A stretch of DNA of 64,000 bases from an uncultured Mollicutes bacterium. GTDB taxonomy: Bacteria; Bacillota_I; Bacilli_A; RFN20; CAG-826. How positions within the stretch are numbered: the stretch's first letter is position 1; each line of letters begins with the position of its first letter. The notes below the pieces were generated by a model that was given only the letters and a program-made list of their open reading frames with translations, made no database searches and had not been told where the DNA came from. Of this stretch, positions 35,305 to 45,045 are shown piece after piece. A program made the translations under genes and the position numbers. The stretch spans positions 71,982-135,981 of the forward strand of contig CAMESA010000001.1 of NCBI GenBank assembly GCA_945935945.1, written 5' to 3'.

Positions 35305-36387
35305 CAAGTTCTCCCAAAGTTTCCTTTGGGCTTGGACTATATCTTCAACTTGATGAAGTTGCCCTGCTCTTGGGAGTGTGGTTAACTCACCCCTACTCTA
35401 CTAGCTTTAAAGCTTTCGATAGTCTCTACATTACTTTTTCTATTTTCCATCTATAGCCATATCTTACTTGCTTCGATTGCATCCCCTGTCTTATCGAAGT
35501 AACAAATATTTTATATGTTGTACTGGTCAATCCTCTGGCAATACAATGATTGTAGGCTTCTTGTCTGTTGTTAAAAATCAATCGTTCCTCACTATTTTCA
35601 GCAATAATTGTCACTTGCTCTATCATTGCCTCTGATAGCTTTTTCTTATGGTCTTCAGATTTTGGTTTTCCAGTTAATGACTTGGAGATGTTTTCTTTCC
35701 AAGAATCTGTTTTCTCGATCGACTTCATCTTTTCTATGGTCTCTGGGCTGTGTTTACTACCCGTTCTTCTTTCAATATGGTTTCTTCTTTGGTCTTCAGT
35801 CCATTTTAACCCCAATTTCTTTTTGGCTTCACTCAATCTTGCATTTTGCTCAGGAGTTCTTTTCTTACCTGTATTCGCCACCGAAATTTTTTGCTTTATT
35901 TCATCAGATAGGGCATACCCCTCCCCGCCAGGAGTCATATTGTAGTGTTGCGGATCTAAGTATGTATTGTACTTGGCAATGTAATATACTTCTCTTTCAA
36001 GTGCTTCTTCTTCGGATAAACCTTCTTCTAGAATCTCCCACCTAAACACTTCTCTAGGATATTTTCTTAGGGCGTGACAAAAAGCTGATTGTCTACCTCT
36101 TTTGCTATCCGTATAATGCTTCCTTTTTCTTTCTTTTAAAGTTGAATTTGTTTTGCCAATATACATATGCCCATTAATTTCATTAGTAACCAAATATACC
36201 AAACTCATGTGTAGTCCCCTTTCTTTTGCAAGAGGAAAATAGAAAAATAACACGGTATTACCACTATCCTTGCTACAGGACTTAGGCTCTCTTACCAGAC
36301 ATCTTACGTCTTTGACCGTTAGCCTCATTATTTATGAGACACCGTAGAACCACTACGTTCACAGGGTTTTTACTGAGCCTTAATTTA
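35305..36387 (-). mobile_element. Group I intron in dnaE
   Basis: 1083 bases within the GSAAG catalytic motif. The exon end CTGGGT pairs with GCTCAG at intron positions 10-15 (36378-36373), giving the P1 U-G pair; the last base is G (35305). The 3' core has GAAGATATAGTCC (35346-35334), typical of group I P7/S, with GACTAT on the 5' side near 35420. Joining the exons gives A-A-G-F-L-I-N-Y. It carries a GIY-YIG endonuclease gene. Confidence 0.9.
35426..36208 (-). CDS. Intron-encoded GIY-YIG homing endonuclease with NUMOD3 repeats
   Basis: A 260-residue protein. GIY-YIG nuclease residues 1-90: VYLVTNEINGHMYIGKT, then an Arg/His helix and a catalytic Glu region (ALEREVYYIAKYN). Three or four NUMOD3 zinc-free DNA-binding repeats follow (TGKKRTPEQNARLSEAKK, TGSKHSPETIEKMKS, TGKPKSEDHKKKLSEAM). 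The C-terminal ~50 residues are a NUMOD1-like helix-turn-helix. It probably cuts intron-free dnaE. ATG 36208 follows AAAGGGGA; longer frames read into the intron core. It lies fully in the dnaE intron. Confidence 0.9.
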   Translation of the reverse strand: MSLVYLVTNEINGHMYIGKTNSTLKERKRKHYTDSKRGRQSAFCHALRKYPREVFRWEILEEGLSEEEALEREVYYIAKYNTYLDPQHYNMTPGGEGYALSDEIKQKISVANTGKKRTPEQNARLSEAKKKLGLKWTEDQRRNHIERRTGSKHSPETIEKMKSIEKTDSWKENISKSLTGKPKSEDHKKKLSEAMIEQVTIIAENSEERLIFNNRQEAYNHCIARGLTSTTYKIFVTSIRQGMQSKQVRYGYRWKIEKVM

Positions 36388-37711
36388 ACCCAGCAGCCGA
36401 ACCACGAGAAGTTCCTAAAATTGCATTTGCTTCATTCCAAATAATATCAATAAACTTGTTCATAGAGATGAAGTAGGCACTCATATTATAGCCACCTGCT
36501 TTAGAAATCCCTAGAATCTCTTCACATTCAACATTGACACGTTGGAAAGTTTTGAATATTGTGTATGAGTTGATTAGAAATTCATCACTAGCACCTTTCA
36601 TACATAAACTAATCAAGTAGCCATCATATAGATTGTCACTTTCCCACATATCAAGAATGGCACTAAACTGATCTTCATTATCATATAGTAAATCCAAGAT
36701 TTCATCACTTATAAACCATTCACTTTCTGGCGGTAATGGAATTTCCATTGGAGCTTGTTGTCGATTAATATTATATCCTTTGACACTCTCCTTAATCTTC
36801 CATGTATTCATGATACATTCATCAACAAACTCTTCACCTAGGTAGAAGTCTAAATACCCATGTAAATCTTCACTTGACATGATATAAGTAGTTTCATAGA
36901 AGTCACTTCGCTCACGTACTCCTGCTTTATCTTCATCATTATCAGAAGTTAAAAATGCCTTATGTATTGCTCGATGATCGGCAGTTAAATAGTGAGCATC
37001 TGTTGCGATTGTGGCTTGATAACCACTATCACGAATCCAACTATTTACAATCTCTTGCTCTGTAATAATCTCTTCTCCATTTTCTTCATACTTACGATAA
37101 TGAGGTTGCATTTCTAAATAGAAATTCTCTTTACCAAATACATCTTGACACCAAGCGATAAAATCCTCTGCTTTGTCACATTCCTCACTTAATACGTGCT
37201 TTGCTAAGTAACCACCCAAACAAGCACTAGTTGCAACTAAATGACCTGGATTAGCACCAACAATTTCTTCAAGGTCAGTATAGAATGTTGGCTTACGTTC
37301 AATACCTCGCCATGTAAAAATTCGCATCCAAGCACGAGTTGATAATTCCTTTAATTGTCGATAACCAATATCATCTTTAGCCAATAGGATAAAGTGGTAA
37401 AATGGCACTCTCTCCTTATTTGCCATTTGTTGATTCATTTCATCTTCATCAACCAGATAAATCTCATTTCCAATGATAACTTGAAAATCCTCTGGCAGTT
37501 CGCCATTTGCTTTCAATTCCTTGCAAATTGATAAATGCTTATTAACTCCACCTAAACTCTCATGATCTGTAAATGCCACTGCTTTCTTGCCTAAACTAGA
37601 TGCGTATAACATTACATCTTTGGGTTTGTTGGTTGAATCTTTAAACCCAGAAATATTTGAATAATGTGTATGCAAGTGTAAATCAACATGATAATCAATC
37701 TTCTGTGTCAT
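36388..37711 (-). CDS. dnaE: DNA polymerase III alpha subunit (DnaE-type), exon 1 (PHP domain)
   Basis: Encodes residues 1-441 plus one base. The N-terminal PHP domain shows DLHLHTHYSN, AFTDHESLGG and ATDAHYLTADH metal-binding motifs. The exon ends in TSRGSAAG, the catalytic Gly-Ser motif of family-C polymerases, where the intron is inserted. PHP is not split by an exonuclease domain, so this is DnaE-like, not PolC. ATG 37711 has AAAGGAG eight bases upstream; a longer frame to 37729 overlaps that site. First gene after the promoter at 37746. Confidence 0.93.
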
Positions 37712-37745
37712 TATTTCTTCTCCTTTCACTTATCTTACATTTGAT

Positions 37746-37775
37746 ATTATATACTTCGGAGTTGATAAAAGTCAA
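37746..37775 (-). promoter_or_regulatory. Early promoter upstream of dnaE
   Basis: TTGACT (37775-37770), 18-bp spacer, TATAAT (37751-37746), then ATCAAATGTAA. Confidence 0.86.
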
Positions 37776-37846
37776 CTTTAATTTTAAATTAATTTTAATT
37801 TTATGAATAATTAAGTGATAACTTGCATATAATAAAACTTTGGCAA

Positions 37847-39456
37847 TTAAAATCTACGTCTACGTCTTGCTCCATTTGTATCAACTGGTTTAGTCGCAAA
37901 TTCTTTAATACTCACTTGTGGATATGACTTGCCATTAAATTCATTAACCTCAAATGTTCCGATAATGGTTGCTTCAATCTTCTTGTTACCTATACCATCT
38001 GTACCAATCCCACGAGTTTGCTTTGCACTTTCACATACAAAATCTTTATAAACGTCAGTAGAAGTGAATGGTCGCACGAAGGTAATCTCTTCACCATTAA
38101 TGTTAGTAGTAAATTTGAGCATGGTCTGAGTTTTACCTAATCGTTGAACATCGGCAGTCTCAATGACGATATTCTTCACTACGAACGATGGTTTCTCCAT
38201 GCCTTTACCACCAAACATTGACATTACTTTACCAACTCGTTCAATATGACGATTTTTAAGTTTAGTAATGTCAATCTCCATATCAACATGATACACGGGT
38301 GATAAATCTTGATCTTTTAATTGTTCATTGCACCATTGTTGAAGTAGTGGAATATTGTTTGTGTCAAATGTCAAACCAAAAGCTCCTTGATGTCCATTAC
38401 ATTCAATTAACCCACTTTGACTTAACCAATCGTTTAAATCTTCAATAGGGAATTTATCATAGTTACGACCACTACCACCTTCCCCGTTTAACATCAATAC
38501 TGGTCGCATATATTCTTGTGCCAATCTATTAGCAACCAAACCACTATGACCATCTGCAATCTTGTTAGTAGCATTAAAGATGATGACTGGATTGTTATTT
38601 AACCCCAATTGCTCAATTTCATCTTTAATCTCTTTTAACTCTTTCTTAACACTTCTGTCTTGAGCGCCTTTTAACGACTTAGCTCTACGGATAATATTAG
38701 CTTGTAAACTCTCCTCAATAGGAGTTTTATCTGGGTTGTCTTTTGTCTTCTTCAACGGTTGGTAAACTCGTGTTTCAACATGATTAGTTAATGCTTTAAA
38801 CAAATCATATCTATCTTGCAAATCACCTTGTCGGAAAATTGCATTAATGATAGGAGCTACGTCCCAACCAATTGTATCAATAGTTGGATTAGATACATCT
38901 TTACGAGATGATACATCATCTAAAATAGCTTGAATTAATAAATTGTCTTTACCAAACTCTTTCAATCCTTCAAGCACTAAAAAACGACTTTCAAAATCAC
39001 GCATATCTACTAAATCAGCAACCATGCCTGTTGCAACTAAATCCATATATTCATGTGCATTAGGTTTTAATCCCAATTCTTCAAAATAACGATACTCAAA
39101 TTCGTCTAGGAATTTGTATACAACTCCTGGGGCAGATAAAGTTGGATTCGGATATTGCCCATCTTGGTTATTGATAACGCAAGCAGGTGTATCACTAATG
39201 TCAACATCAATTTCATGGTGGTCTAAAATGAGTAAATCAATCCCCATTTCATCTAATACTTTATGCCATTTAACATCACTAGATGAGCTATCTGGTGCAA
39301 TCATTAAATTCGTATCTTTAGGAACACGAGATATAATATCTTCATTCAATCCATGTCGTTTACCCTCATTACAATCGAATGTCAAAATTGCATTTGGGAA
39401 GTTACGTTGAATCCATAGATAGACAAAAGAAGCACTCGTAAGCCCATCAGCATCAA
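37847..39456 (-). CDS. recJ: Single-strand DNA exonuclease RecJ-like, exon 2
   Basis: Encodes ~536 C-terminal residues. After splicing it begins with the end of motif I (DADGLTSASFVYLW), which continues IFID of exon 1. The DHH motif is clear (LLILDHHEID), followed by MVADLVDMRD and the DHHA1-like GHQGAFGLTF / GGSGRNYDKFP stretch. The C-terminus has an OB-like fold and ends in a basic tail. It degrades ssDNA 5' to 3' in recombination or repair. The spliced product is ~611 residues, close to bacterial RecJ. The ATG-free region 39386-39456 is coding, as its conserved residues show. Confidence 0.88.
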
Positions 39457-39856
39457 CCCTTTATACCCTCCCTTTCGGGATATTTTTAATACTCACGCTT
39501 TGTTCTATAGTTTCTTAACTTCTAAATACTTTTCATACTTTCTATCTAAATCGAATTTATGTTGATTTACTTTATATTTACTTCCTATAAAAATTCCCTC
39601 CCTTTAAGCGTGAGTGGGAGTAGACTATACCATCAACTCATTGAGCTGCCAGTTGGTAGTCGTTGCAACCTTACCCTATGTCATAACACTTAGGTCTGTG
39701 TCTCAGGATTGCCCAATCCCAACATCTTGTTACCATACCGTTGTGATTAGCAACGCCACCTTTCGCTTTCGCTAAGGCTTGGTAATGTAGGCTCTAAGGA
39801 CTTCCCCTGATATTCCTGGTTCAATATAGTGTCACCACTATAAGGGACTATTGATT
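39457..39856 (-). mobile_element. ORF-less group I intron in recJ
   Basis: About 400 bases splitting the DxDxDG catalytic motif. It has group I core signals: GTTGCAACGACTACC (minus strand, near 39665-39651) and GGTATAGTCTAC (near 39631-39620), which form P7 by GACTA/TAGTC pairing. No endonuclease gene is inside. Boundaries are inferred from protein continuity (I-D-F/V-D-A-D-G); unlike the other two introns, I could not find a clean P1 U-G pairing, so the ends may shift by a few bases. Confidence 0.75.
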
Positions 39857-40082
39857 AATCAATAAAAATATGAATATGTGGACTCTCTTGATTCAAATGG
39901 AAATTAAACATCTCTAATCCAAAGTCCATATTCTTTAATAAATTAGGATCATGAACAACACCCTCTTGTAAATTTAAGAAGGTTGTAGGGTCATTAACCC
40001 CACGAACTTCCAATAGCTTATGCAATAATTGTTCTTCACTCAAACGGTCAATATTGGTATTTAATCTTGCTACATATTTCAT
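39857..40082 (-). CDS. recJ: Single-strand DNA exonuclease RecJ-like, exon 1
   Basis: Encodes ~75 N-terminal residues typical of RecJ: LLEVRGVNDPTTFLNLQEG, then HDPNLLKNMDFGLEMF, and SPHIHIFID, the start of the DxDxDG metal motif. Unspliced RNA stops right after it. ATG 40082 has GGAGAG upstream. Together with exon 2 it makes a full RecJ. It lies 12 bases after primase in the operon primase-recJ, driven from the promoter at 43530. Confidence 0.85.
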
Positions 40083-40094
40083 CTATTCACTCTC

Positions 40095-41237
40095 CTATAC
40101 TCCAAATAATTCTTCAAAATCTTCATCAACATCTGAGATAGTGATTTTTTTCTTCATTAAACTCTCAAACGTTTGTTTGCCCTTGTCACAGGGGGCATCC
40201 TTCATGCTCAACTCATTATCAAAGTCAATAATTAAATTAACTGTCATGTAGCTATGTAATAGCTTACAAACTTTCTTTAGCTTCTCAAAGTATGAGAACA
40301 TTAATTTCTGCTCTTTAGTACCATTGTACTTTTCATCGTAGTATTCCTCACAATACTCTTTGTCCCAAGCAATAGTGACTTCACTCACACCTAACTTCAA
40401 CAATTCATCTCGGTGAACATGGCTAAAATTTGTACCATAGGTTGCTAATGCAAAACATTCGCCTTGATAGTAGCTATCGACAACCATTGTTGACTTCTCA
40501 CCCTCAAAGATAATAGCTTTACGTTTGGTTTTAATTGTATGTTGATTTTCATATAACCCATAAAGGGTAGTAGAGGTAGGGAATCTATAAGACTCTCCTT
40601 GAAATTCAAGTGGCATATACTTAAATCCTCTCTCTACTGTTTGTTCATCAAAATTGCGAACTCGAATACCTATGAGCTTACCATCTAAATTACGAACTGG
40701 GATAATGGCTCTGTTGTGATTGTGGTCAAATCTAAGATCAAACTTCTCTGCTGTGTAACCATCAATACCTTCTTGTTGCCAACAAAGAGGGTAAACTTCA
40801 TCAAATCGACTTAATACACTATCGTCATAGAAAGTTTCAATTCTGCGTGTTTCACGTATCTTACGATTGTGAATACTCAAGAAATCCATATCTTTGTTTT
40901 CCTCAATGCCTAGATTTAAACCTCGCACTCTCTTGCGAGTATTGACATTTATCCCCAATACTTTGCCAATGGATTGCATAGCTTCTTGAAAAGTGTAGCC
41001 ACTCAACTCAACTAATAAGTCAATTAGATTACCATGTGTACCACAAATGTAGCAGTGGAATTTACCGCCATCTTCACCTTCATAGTAGTAGAGTTTGTAA
41101 TTGGCACTGCCATGACAAGCAGATTCAAATATTACATTCCCTTGTTTATCATGTATGTAGTTTAGATTATACAGCTCGGTTAATATATGTATAACATCAT
41201 CTTTAGTTAATTTCCTTAATAAATCCTTTGCTTCCAT
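40095..41237 (-). CDS. dnaG: DNA primase, DnaG/TOPRIM type
   Basis: A 380-residue primase. An N-terminal zinc-binding domain has ESACHGSAN and KFHCYICGTHGN (CH...CxxC, residues ~40-68), like DnaG CHC2. The TOPRIM core follows: KAIIFEGEKSTM (catalytic Glu), ATYGTNFS and VTIAWDKEY (DxD-like). It makes RNA primers for lagging-strand synthesis by the phage polymerase. It is shorter than bacterial DnaG because no C-terminal helicase-binding domain is evident. The start follows GGGGGAG. It lies 11 bases after the DnaB-like helicase gene. Confidence 0.9.
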   Translation of the reverse strand: MEAKDLLRKLTKDDVIHILTELYNLNYIHDKQGNVIFESACHGSANYKLYYYEGEDGGKFHCYICGTHGNLIDLLVELSGYTFQEAMQSIGKVLGINVNTRKRVRGLNLGIEENKDMDFLSIHNRKIRETRRIETFYDDSVLSRFDEVYPLCWQQEGIDGYTAEKFDLRFDHNHNRAIIPVRNLDGKLIGIRVRNFDEQTVERGFKYMPLEFQGESYRFPTSTTLYGLYENQHTIKTKRKAIIFEGEKSTMVVDSYYQGECFALATYGTNFSHVHRDELLKLGVSEVTIAWDKEYCEEYYDEKYNGTKEQKLMFSYFEKLKKVCKLLHSYMTVNLIIDFDNELSMKDAPCDKGKQTFESLMKKKITISDVDEDFEELFGV

Positions 41238-41248
41238 AGGGACTCCCC

Positions 41249-42970
41249 CTAGTGTCTTCTACTTTTCGCTCTACCTAATCGTTTTGGTTGTTCAATTATT
41301 TCACCAGTTTCTTCATCAAATGGGAAGTCTTCATAAATCTCAACCGTATCTGACTCTAATTCATCTAGTGGGTCTGGATCGCATTGCTCTACTCCGATTT
41401 CATCGACTTCGGTTGGTTCAAAATATTTTAGATTCGCTTTTGGTAATTTCTTGCCTTTGTAGTTCCAATCAGTAGCGAACAGGTCAATTGTTCGCATATT
41501 GCCTAAATCGACATATTGCCAAATCTTAATCATCGTATCACGACCACCACGATTCTTATATAGGTTGATAACCATGTTCGGAGTGTAATCACATTTTTGG
41601 GATAATTCCTCAACATTCTTTAATTCCTTTTCAGTTGGACGGAAACAAGTGATCCCAATATCTGCCCTCATCTGCAAAGACTTGGCATCCTTAATAGCAG
41701 AAGAATCTCGAATATGGTAATCTTGACGTGCATTATCAGAAACCTGAGTGTATGCTTCAACATAAATATCAAACTCATTTGCAATTGTTTTTAATTGAGT
41801 TGATAAGTTGAACAATACCATGTCAGGTCGAACTTGCATACCTTTGGTTTGAGCAGCATACTCGGCACTTAAATTTGGTGTCAACTCTACATAGTCTAAA
41901 ATGAAAGCTCCGATATTATGTTGACTAACATATTGCTCTACAATTTGATAAATGAAAGCACAGTCGTAGTTTGGCTCATTCTCTAAGTAAATTGGAGAGT
42001 TTTTAGAAATCTCCTTTGCTCGATTGACACGTTCTAGCTCTTCATCTGTTAGTTCCCAAGTTTTGATTTTATATTCATCAACACCACTAATAGTTGATAG
42101 GATAATTGGTTCAATCTCTCTATATAAATCCATCTCTGTACCCATGTATAAAGTAGGCACTGTTTGTCCATATGGGTTAGGCACGAAGTCTTTAGCTTCT
42201 TCATCCCACATTTCTTCACATGATAGAATACACAACTGCTTGACACCAATGCGAGTTTTTCCAACTCCACTATCTTTGGAAATAACACTAAATGCCCTAC
42301 GTCTTGCCCCACGTACCAGTCCATCTAAAATAGGGCTAACTGTTCGCCAACCATACTCTGGAGCTTGTTTAAAACTCTCTAACAACTCATCAACACCTTC
42401 ACCTGCTTTGCGTGAGTTTTCAATTCCTCTTCGAGTATAGCTCCCACGAATTGCAGACATCTTGGTTGTATAATGTTTAATCAGTGAGTTTAAGTCCATT
42501 TTATAAAATGCTTGTCGTTGCTCCTCTAAATATGAGCTTTCAATTTCTGTTTCGTCTAAAATATCACTCACATCGAACCCAATCGAGATCATGTCTCGTA
42601 GGTAAGAGTATTTTTGAACAATGCCATGATAATACTCATAGTTGCTTAAATTAGCATCTTCAATCAAAGCCAAAATCCATTCAGACATATCATCAATTTC
42701 AAAGAAACGATTGTAAGCCAAAGTTGAGTTGGCATATAGATAGTTCTCAACATCTCCCAATGTAATTTCATTTAGCCCATTGTCTGCCAATCCTTTAATT
42801 GTTTCAAATAAGATACGATGATTCTTATTTAAGAAGTAGTTAGCTTCTAATTTGTATGTCTTTGAATTTACTAGAGAAGGGTTGAGCATCAGACAACCCA
42901 ACACCTTACAAGATGAACGTGGACAGTAATATCTATTTAAAACACTTTTACTATTCTTCATTAACCCCAT
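41249..42970 (-). CDS. dnaB: Replicative DNA helicase, DnaB-like
   Basis: A 573-residue RecA-fold hexameric helicase. The N-terminal ~150 residues resemble the DnaB scaffold domain (CKVLGCLMLNPSLV, NKNHRILFETIKGLADN). The ATPase domain has Walker A SKDSGVGKTR (~residue 236) and an AFILDYVELTP Walker B-like Asp. The YTQVSDNARQD-IRDSSAIKDA and QMRADIGI stretches match DnaB motifs H3/H4. An acidic C-terminal tail follows, ending in basic residues. It unwinds the fork with primase, encoded 11 bases downstream. The AAGGAGAGAAATAT leader fixes the start at 42970. Confidence 0.88.
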   Translation of the reverse strand: MGLMKNSKSVLNRYYCPRSSCKVLGCLMLNPSLVNSKTYKLEANYFLNKNHRILFETIKGLADNGLNEITLGDVENYLYANSTLAYNRFFEIDDMSEWILALIEDANLSNYEYYHGIVQKYSYLRDMISIGFDVSDILDETEIESSYLEEQRQAFYKMDLNSLIKHYTTKMSAIRGSYTRRGIENSRKAGEGVDELLESFKQAPEYGWRTVSPILDGLVRGARRRAFSVISKDSGVGKTRIGVKQLCILSCEEMWDEEAKDFVPNPYGQTVPTLYMGTEMDLYREIEPIILSTISGVDEYKIKTWELTDEELERVNRAKEISKNSPIYLENEPNYDCAFIYQIVEQYVSQHNIGAFILDYVELTPNLSAEYAAQTKGMQVRPDMVLFNLSTQLKTIANEFDIYVEAYTQVSDNARQDYHIRDSSAIKDAKSLQMRADIGITCFRPTEKELKNVEELSQKCDYTPNMVINLYKNRGGRDTMIKIWQYVDLGNMRTIDLFATDWNYKGKKLPKANLKYFEPTEVDEIGVEQCDPDPLDELESDTVEIYEDFPFDEETGEIIEQPKRLGRAKSRRH

Positions 42971-42982
42971 ATATTTCTCTCC

Positions 42983-43504
42983 TTAATCAATCAATGTTTC
43001 ATCATTTACTATATCGTCTAGAAATACTCGTTCTTTTTGTTTTGGAGCAATCCTTCTCTGGTTTGAAGCGTATATTTCAATAACTTCATTTTCAATCTCA
43101 AACTCAACATTATGGTCATATGCCTCGTCATAGGTTTTGAAGAACTTCATAGCTTTGAACTCCATGTAAGGGAATATCCCCACAACTCCATATTCTTCAT
43201 TGGGTTGTATTTTCTCAATCTCGTATGTATAAGTTAGCAATCTATCGAGATACCACCAATCCCATTTATTATTGCTCGACTTGGAATCTTCAATCATTTT
43301 CTTCAATTGTATCCATTCTACTTGAGTTGGTGGTCTGCCAATTACTTCTTGAAAATGCAGATAAAAATAATGTTGCTCAACTACGTCTTGAGGATATGAC
43401 TGTTCAAAGCAATCATAACAATAATTCTTACGTTTGAATTTTATAATATCTACATTCTGAAATCCTTTTGTGCATACGCAACACTTGGCTTGTTTACCCA
43501 TCAT
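42983..43504 (-). CDS. Zinc-finger early protein, possible replication accessory
   Basis: A 173-residue protein. The N-terminal zinc ribbon has CCVCTKGF and NYCYDCFEQ (CxxC ... CxxC, residues ~8-32). Next is a helical stretch (FQEVIGRPPTQVEWIQLKKMI), and the C-terminal region is acidic. It is the first gene of the operon that continues into DnaB-like helicase, primase and RecJ, so a helicase-loader or replisome role is possible, but this is position-based. The leader is AAAGGGAGTGAT with two adjacent ATGs; either 43504 or 43501 could be used. Confidence 0.6.
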   Translation of the reverse strand: MMGKQAKCCVCTKGFQNVDIIKFKRKNYCYDCFEQSYPQDVVEQHYFYLHFQEVIGRPPTQVEWIQLKKMIEDSKSSNNKWDWWYLDRLLTYTYEIEKIQPNEEYGVVGIFPYMEFKAMKFFKTYDEAYDHNVEFEIENEVIEIYASNQRRIAPKQKERVFLDDIVNDETLID

Positions 43505-43529
43505 ATCACTCCCTTTCTTTACATTTAAT

Positions 43530-43559
43530 ATTATACGCTACAAGGTTTACAAAAGTCAA
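43530..43559 (-). promoter_or_regulatory. Early promoter upstream of the replication operon
   Basis: TTGACT (43559-43554), 18-bp spacer, TATAAT (43535-43530), then ATTAAATGTAA. It drives the zinc protein, helicase, primase and RecJ. Confidence 0.85.
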
Positions 43560-43563
43560 CCTT

Positions 43564-44367
43564 TTAGTCAACTTTTAATTCATTATATGTATTTTCAATA
43601 CGCTCTTTAGCGATATTAAAGTAGTTTTCATCTAGCTCAATGCCGATGAATTTACGATTGGTGTTTTGACAAGCCACTCCTGTTGAACCAGAACCCATAG
43701 TAAAATCTAAAACCAACTCACCCTCGTTGGTATAGGTTTTGATTAAGTATTCTAACAATTCGACAGGTTTTTGTGTTGGGTGTACTCTATTTCTTGAATT
43801 ACATTCATTTGAAAACTTGCTAACTGTTAATATGTTTTTAGGATAAGATACACTTTCATCTGTTTGAATTTTAAATTTTCCGCTTGCCATAGTAAAATAT
43901 TTATCTTCTACCGTTTGAGTCATTGATGACTCTTTTTTATTTTTGTGTTTTGCTTTTAATTTCTTAGTATATTCCTCTGTGTTAATGTTCATTTGAGGAT
44001 TATAGTTCACTTTATTTTTCGAGAACACCATAATATTTTCAACTATTTTTAAAGGGTGATTTTTTGCTTGGACAAAATTCCCGGCATTTATTTTATTCCA
44101 ATACCACTCGTGCCTAAAATTTTTAATATTACTTAGCCTTAAATGGCTACTAAACGGCTCACTACCGAATAACACAATAGCCCCGTTAGACTTAATCAGT
44201 TTATTAAGTCGTTCCCACATAGCATCAAAAGGAATAACGTTATCCCATTTGCACGCCGTTGTCCCATATGGTGGATCGGTGATAATAGCTTCAACTTTTA
44301 CTCCTTGTTCGATTAATTTATCCATAATTTCTAAACAGTCACCATTAAATAATTGAATGTTTTCCAT
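43564..44367 (-). CDS. DNA adenine methyltransferase, beta class (DPPY)
   Basis: A 267-residue methylase with motif IV TDPPYG (~residue 32), a HPTQKP block before motif I, and DFTMGSGSTGVACQ as motif I near residue 222. The order IV-then-I and the DPPY motif point to N6-adenine methylation of beta class. The FGSEPFSSHLRL stretch is usual in this family. It is the third DNA methylase in the window; none has a nuclease partner. It is co-transcribed with the 202-residue protein upstream. GGAAGAGAAGATT precedes the ATG. Confidence 0.88.
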   Translation of the reverse strand: MENIQLFNGDCLEIMDKLIEQGVKVEAIITDPPYGTTACKWDNVIPFDAMWERLNKLIKSNGAIVLFGSEPFSSHLRLSNIKNFRHEWYWNKINAGNFVQAKNHPLKIVENIMVFSKNKVNYNPQMNINTEEYTKKLKAKHKNKKESSMTQTVEDKYFTMASGKFKIQTDESVSYPKNILTVSKFSNECNSRNRVHPTQKPVELLEYLIKTYTNEGELVLDFTMGSGSTGVACQNTNRKFIGIELDENYFNIAKERIENTYNELKVD

Positions 44368-44403
44368 AATCTTCTCTTCCTTTCTGTTAAAAAAACTTTA
44401 CTA

Positions 44404-45012
44404 TTAGTCAACTTTTGTAAATTTAGCTTGCAAAATTTCAAGCGTCACCTTTAATGGTGTTTCACTGAAAGCCACCATAAATAAATTACCTTCTCTCACC
44501 ACCAATTCAACACCTTCTTCGTCAATAAACCTTGAACCATCTTCCGACTTTAACACTTCTTCCAATGTATATGTCTTGTTCTTTTTAGCAATGCTAATCT
44601 CAATATCTTTGTAGCTATTAAAAATTGATTTCTGATAAGCACTTTCGCTGTTCCAATGATCGTCAGAAAAATGCCAAACTGGTTTTAATGCTAGGTAATC
44701 ATCGTTTTCAAAGTCCAATCGAATGCAATCAATATCATTATACTTGTTCACTCGTTGAGCAAATGTATATTCAGCACCATAACTATCAGCTTCAATCTCA
44801 CCATTATCAATTACGTGACATTCAATTTCGCATCTGTCGTCATCAAGAGAATTGATACTTAATGATTCAAAACATTCAATAGGAACATCATACCATTCCA
44901 TATTTTCAAAGCCAAAACTAATTGATTTAATTAATTTGATCTTCCTACCTTGTTGGACTGCATATCGACTTGACTTTGGTCGTCCTTCATATGTAATAAA
45001 TTTATTGCTCAT
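44404..45012 (-). CDS. Early protein of unknown function (202 aa)
   Basis: A 202-residue acidic protein starting MSNKFITYEGRPKSSRY, with an ACAGGAGGTGGAGAT leader. The N-terminal half is beta-rich (SISFGFENMEWYDVPIE, CEIECHVIDNGEIEAD). The C-terminal ~60 residues (TYTLEEVLKSEDGSRFIDEEGVELVVREGNLFMV) show the small early-protein pattern of a Leu-Glu-Glu helix then beta strands, loosely like the repeats in the protein at 13958-14590. No catalytic motif is visible. It is the first gene of a two-gene unit with the DPPY methylase. Confidence 0.6.
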   Translation of the reverse strand: MSNKFITYEGRPKSSRYAVQQGRKIKLIKSISFGFENMEWYDVPIECFESLSINSLDDDRCEIECHVIDNGEIEADSYGAEYTFAQRVNKYNDIDCIRLDFENDDYLALKPVWHFSDDHWNSESAYQKSIFNSYKDIEISIAKKNKTYTLEEVLKSEDGSRFIDEEGVELVVREGNLFMVAFSETPLKVTLEILQAKFTKVD

Positions 45013-45045
45013 ATCTCCACCTCCTGTGTGTTTCTTACATTTATA

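Noticed and set aside
35600..36045. Plus-strand open frames inside the dnaE intron endonuclease gene
   Set aside because: They are antisense to a clear GIY-YIG gene and have no ribosome sites.
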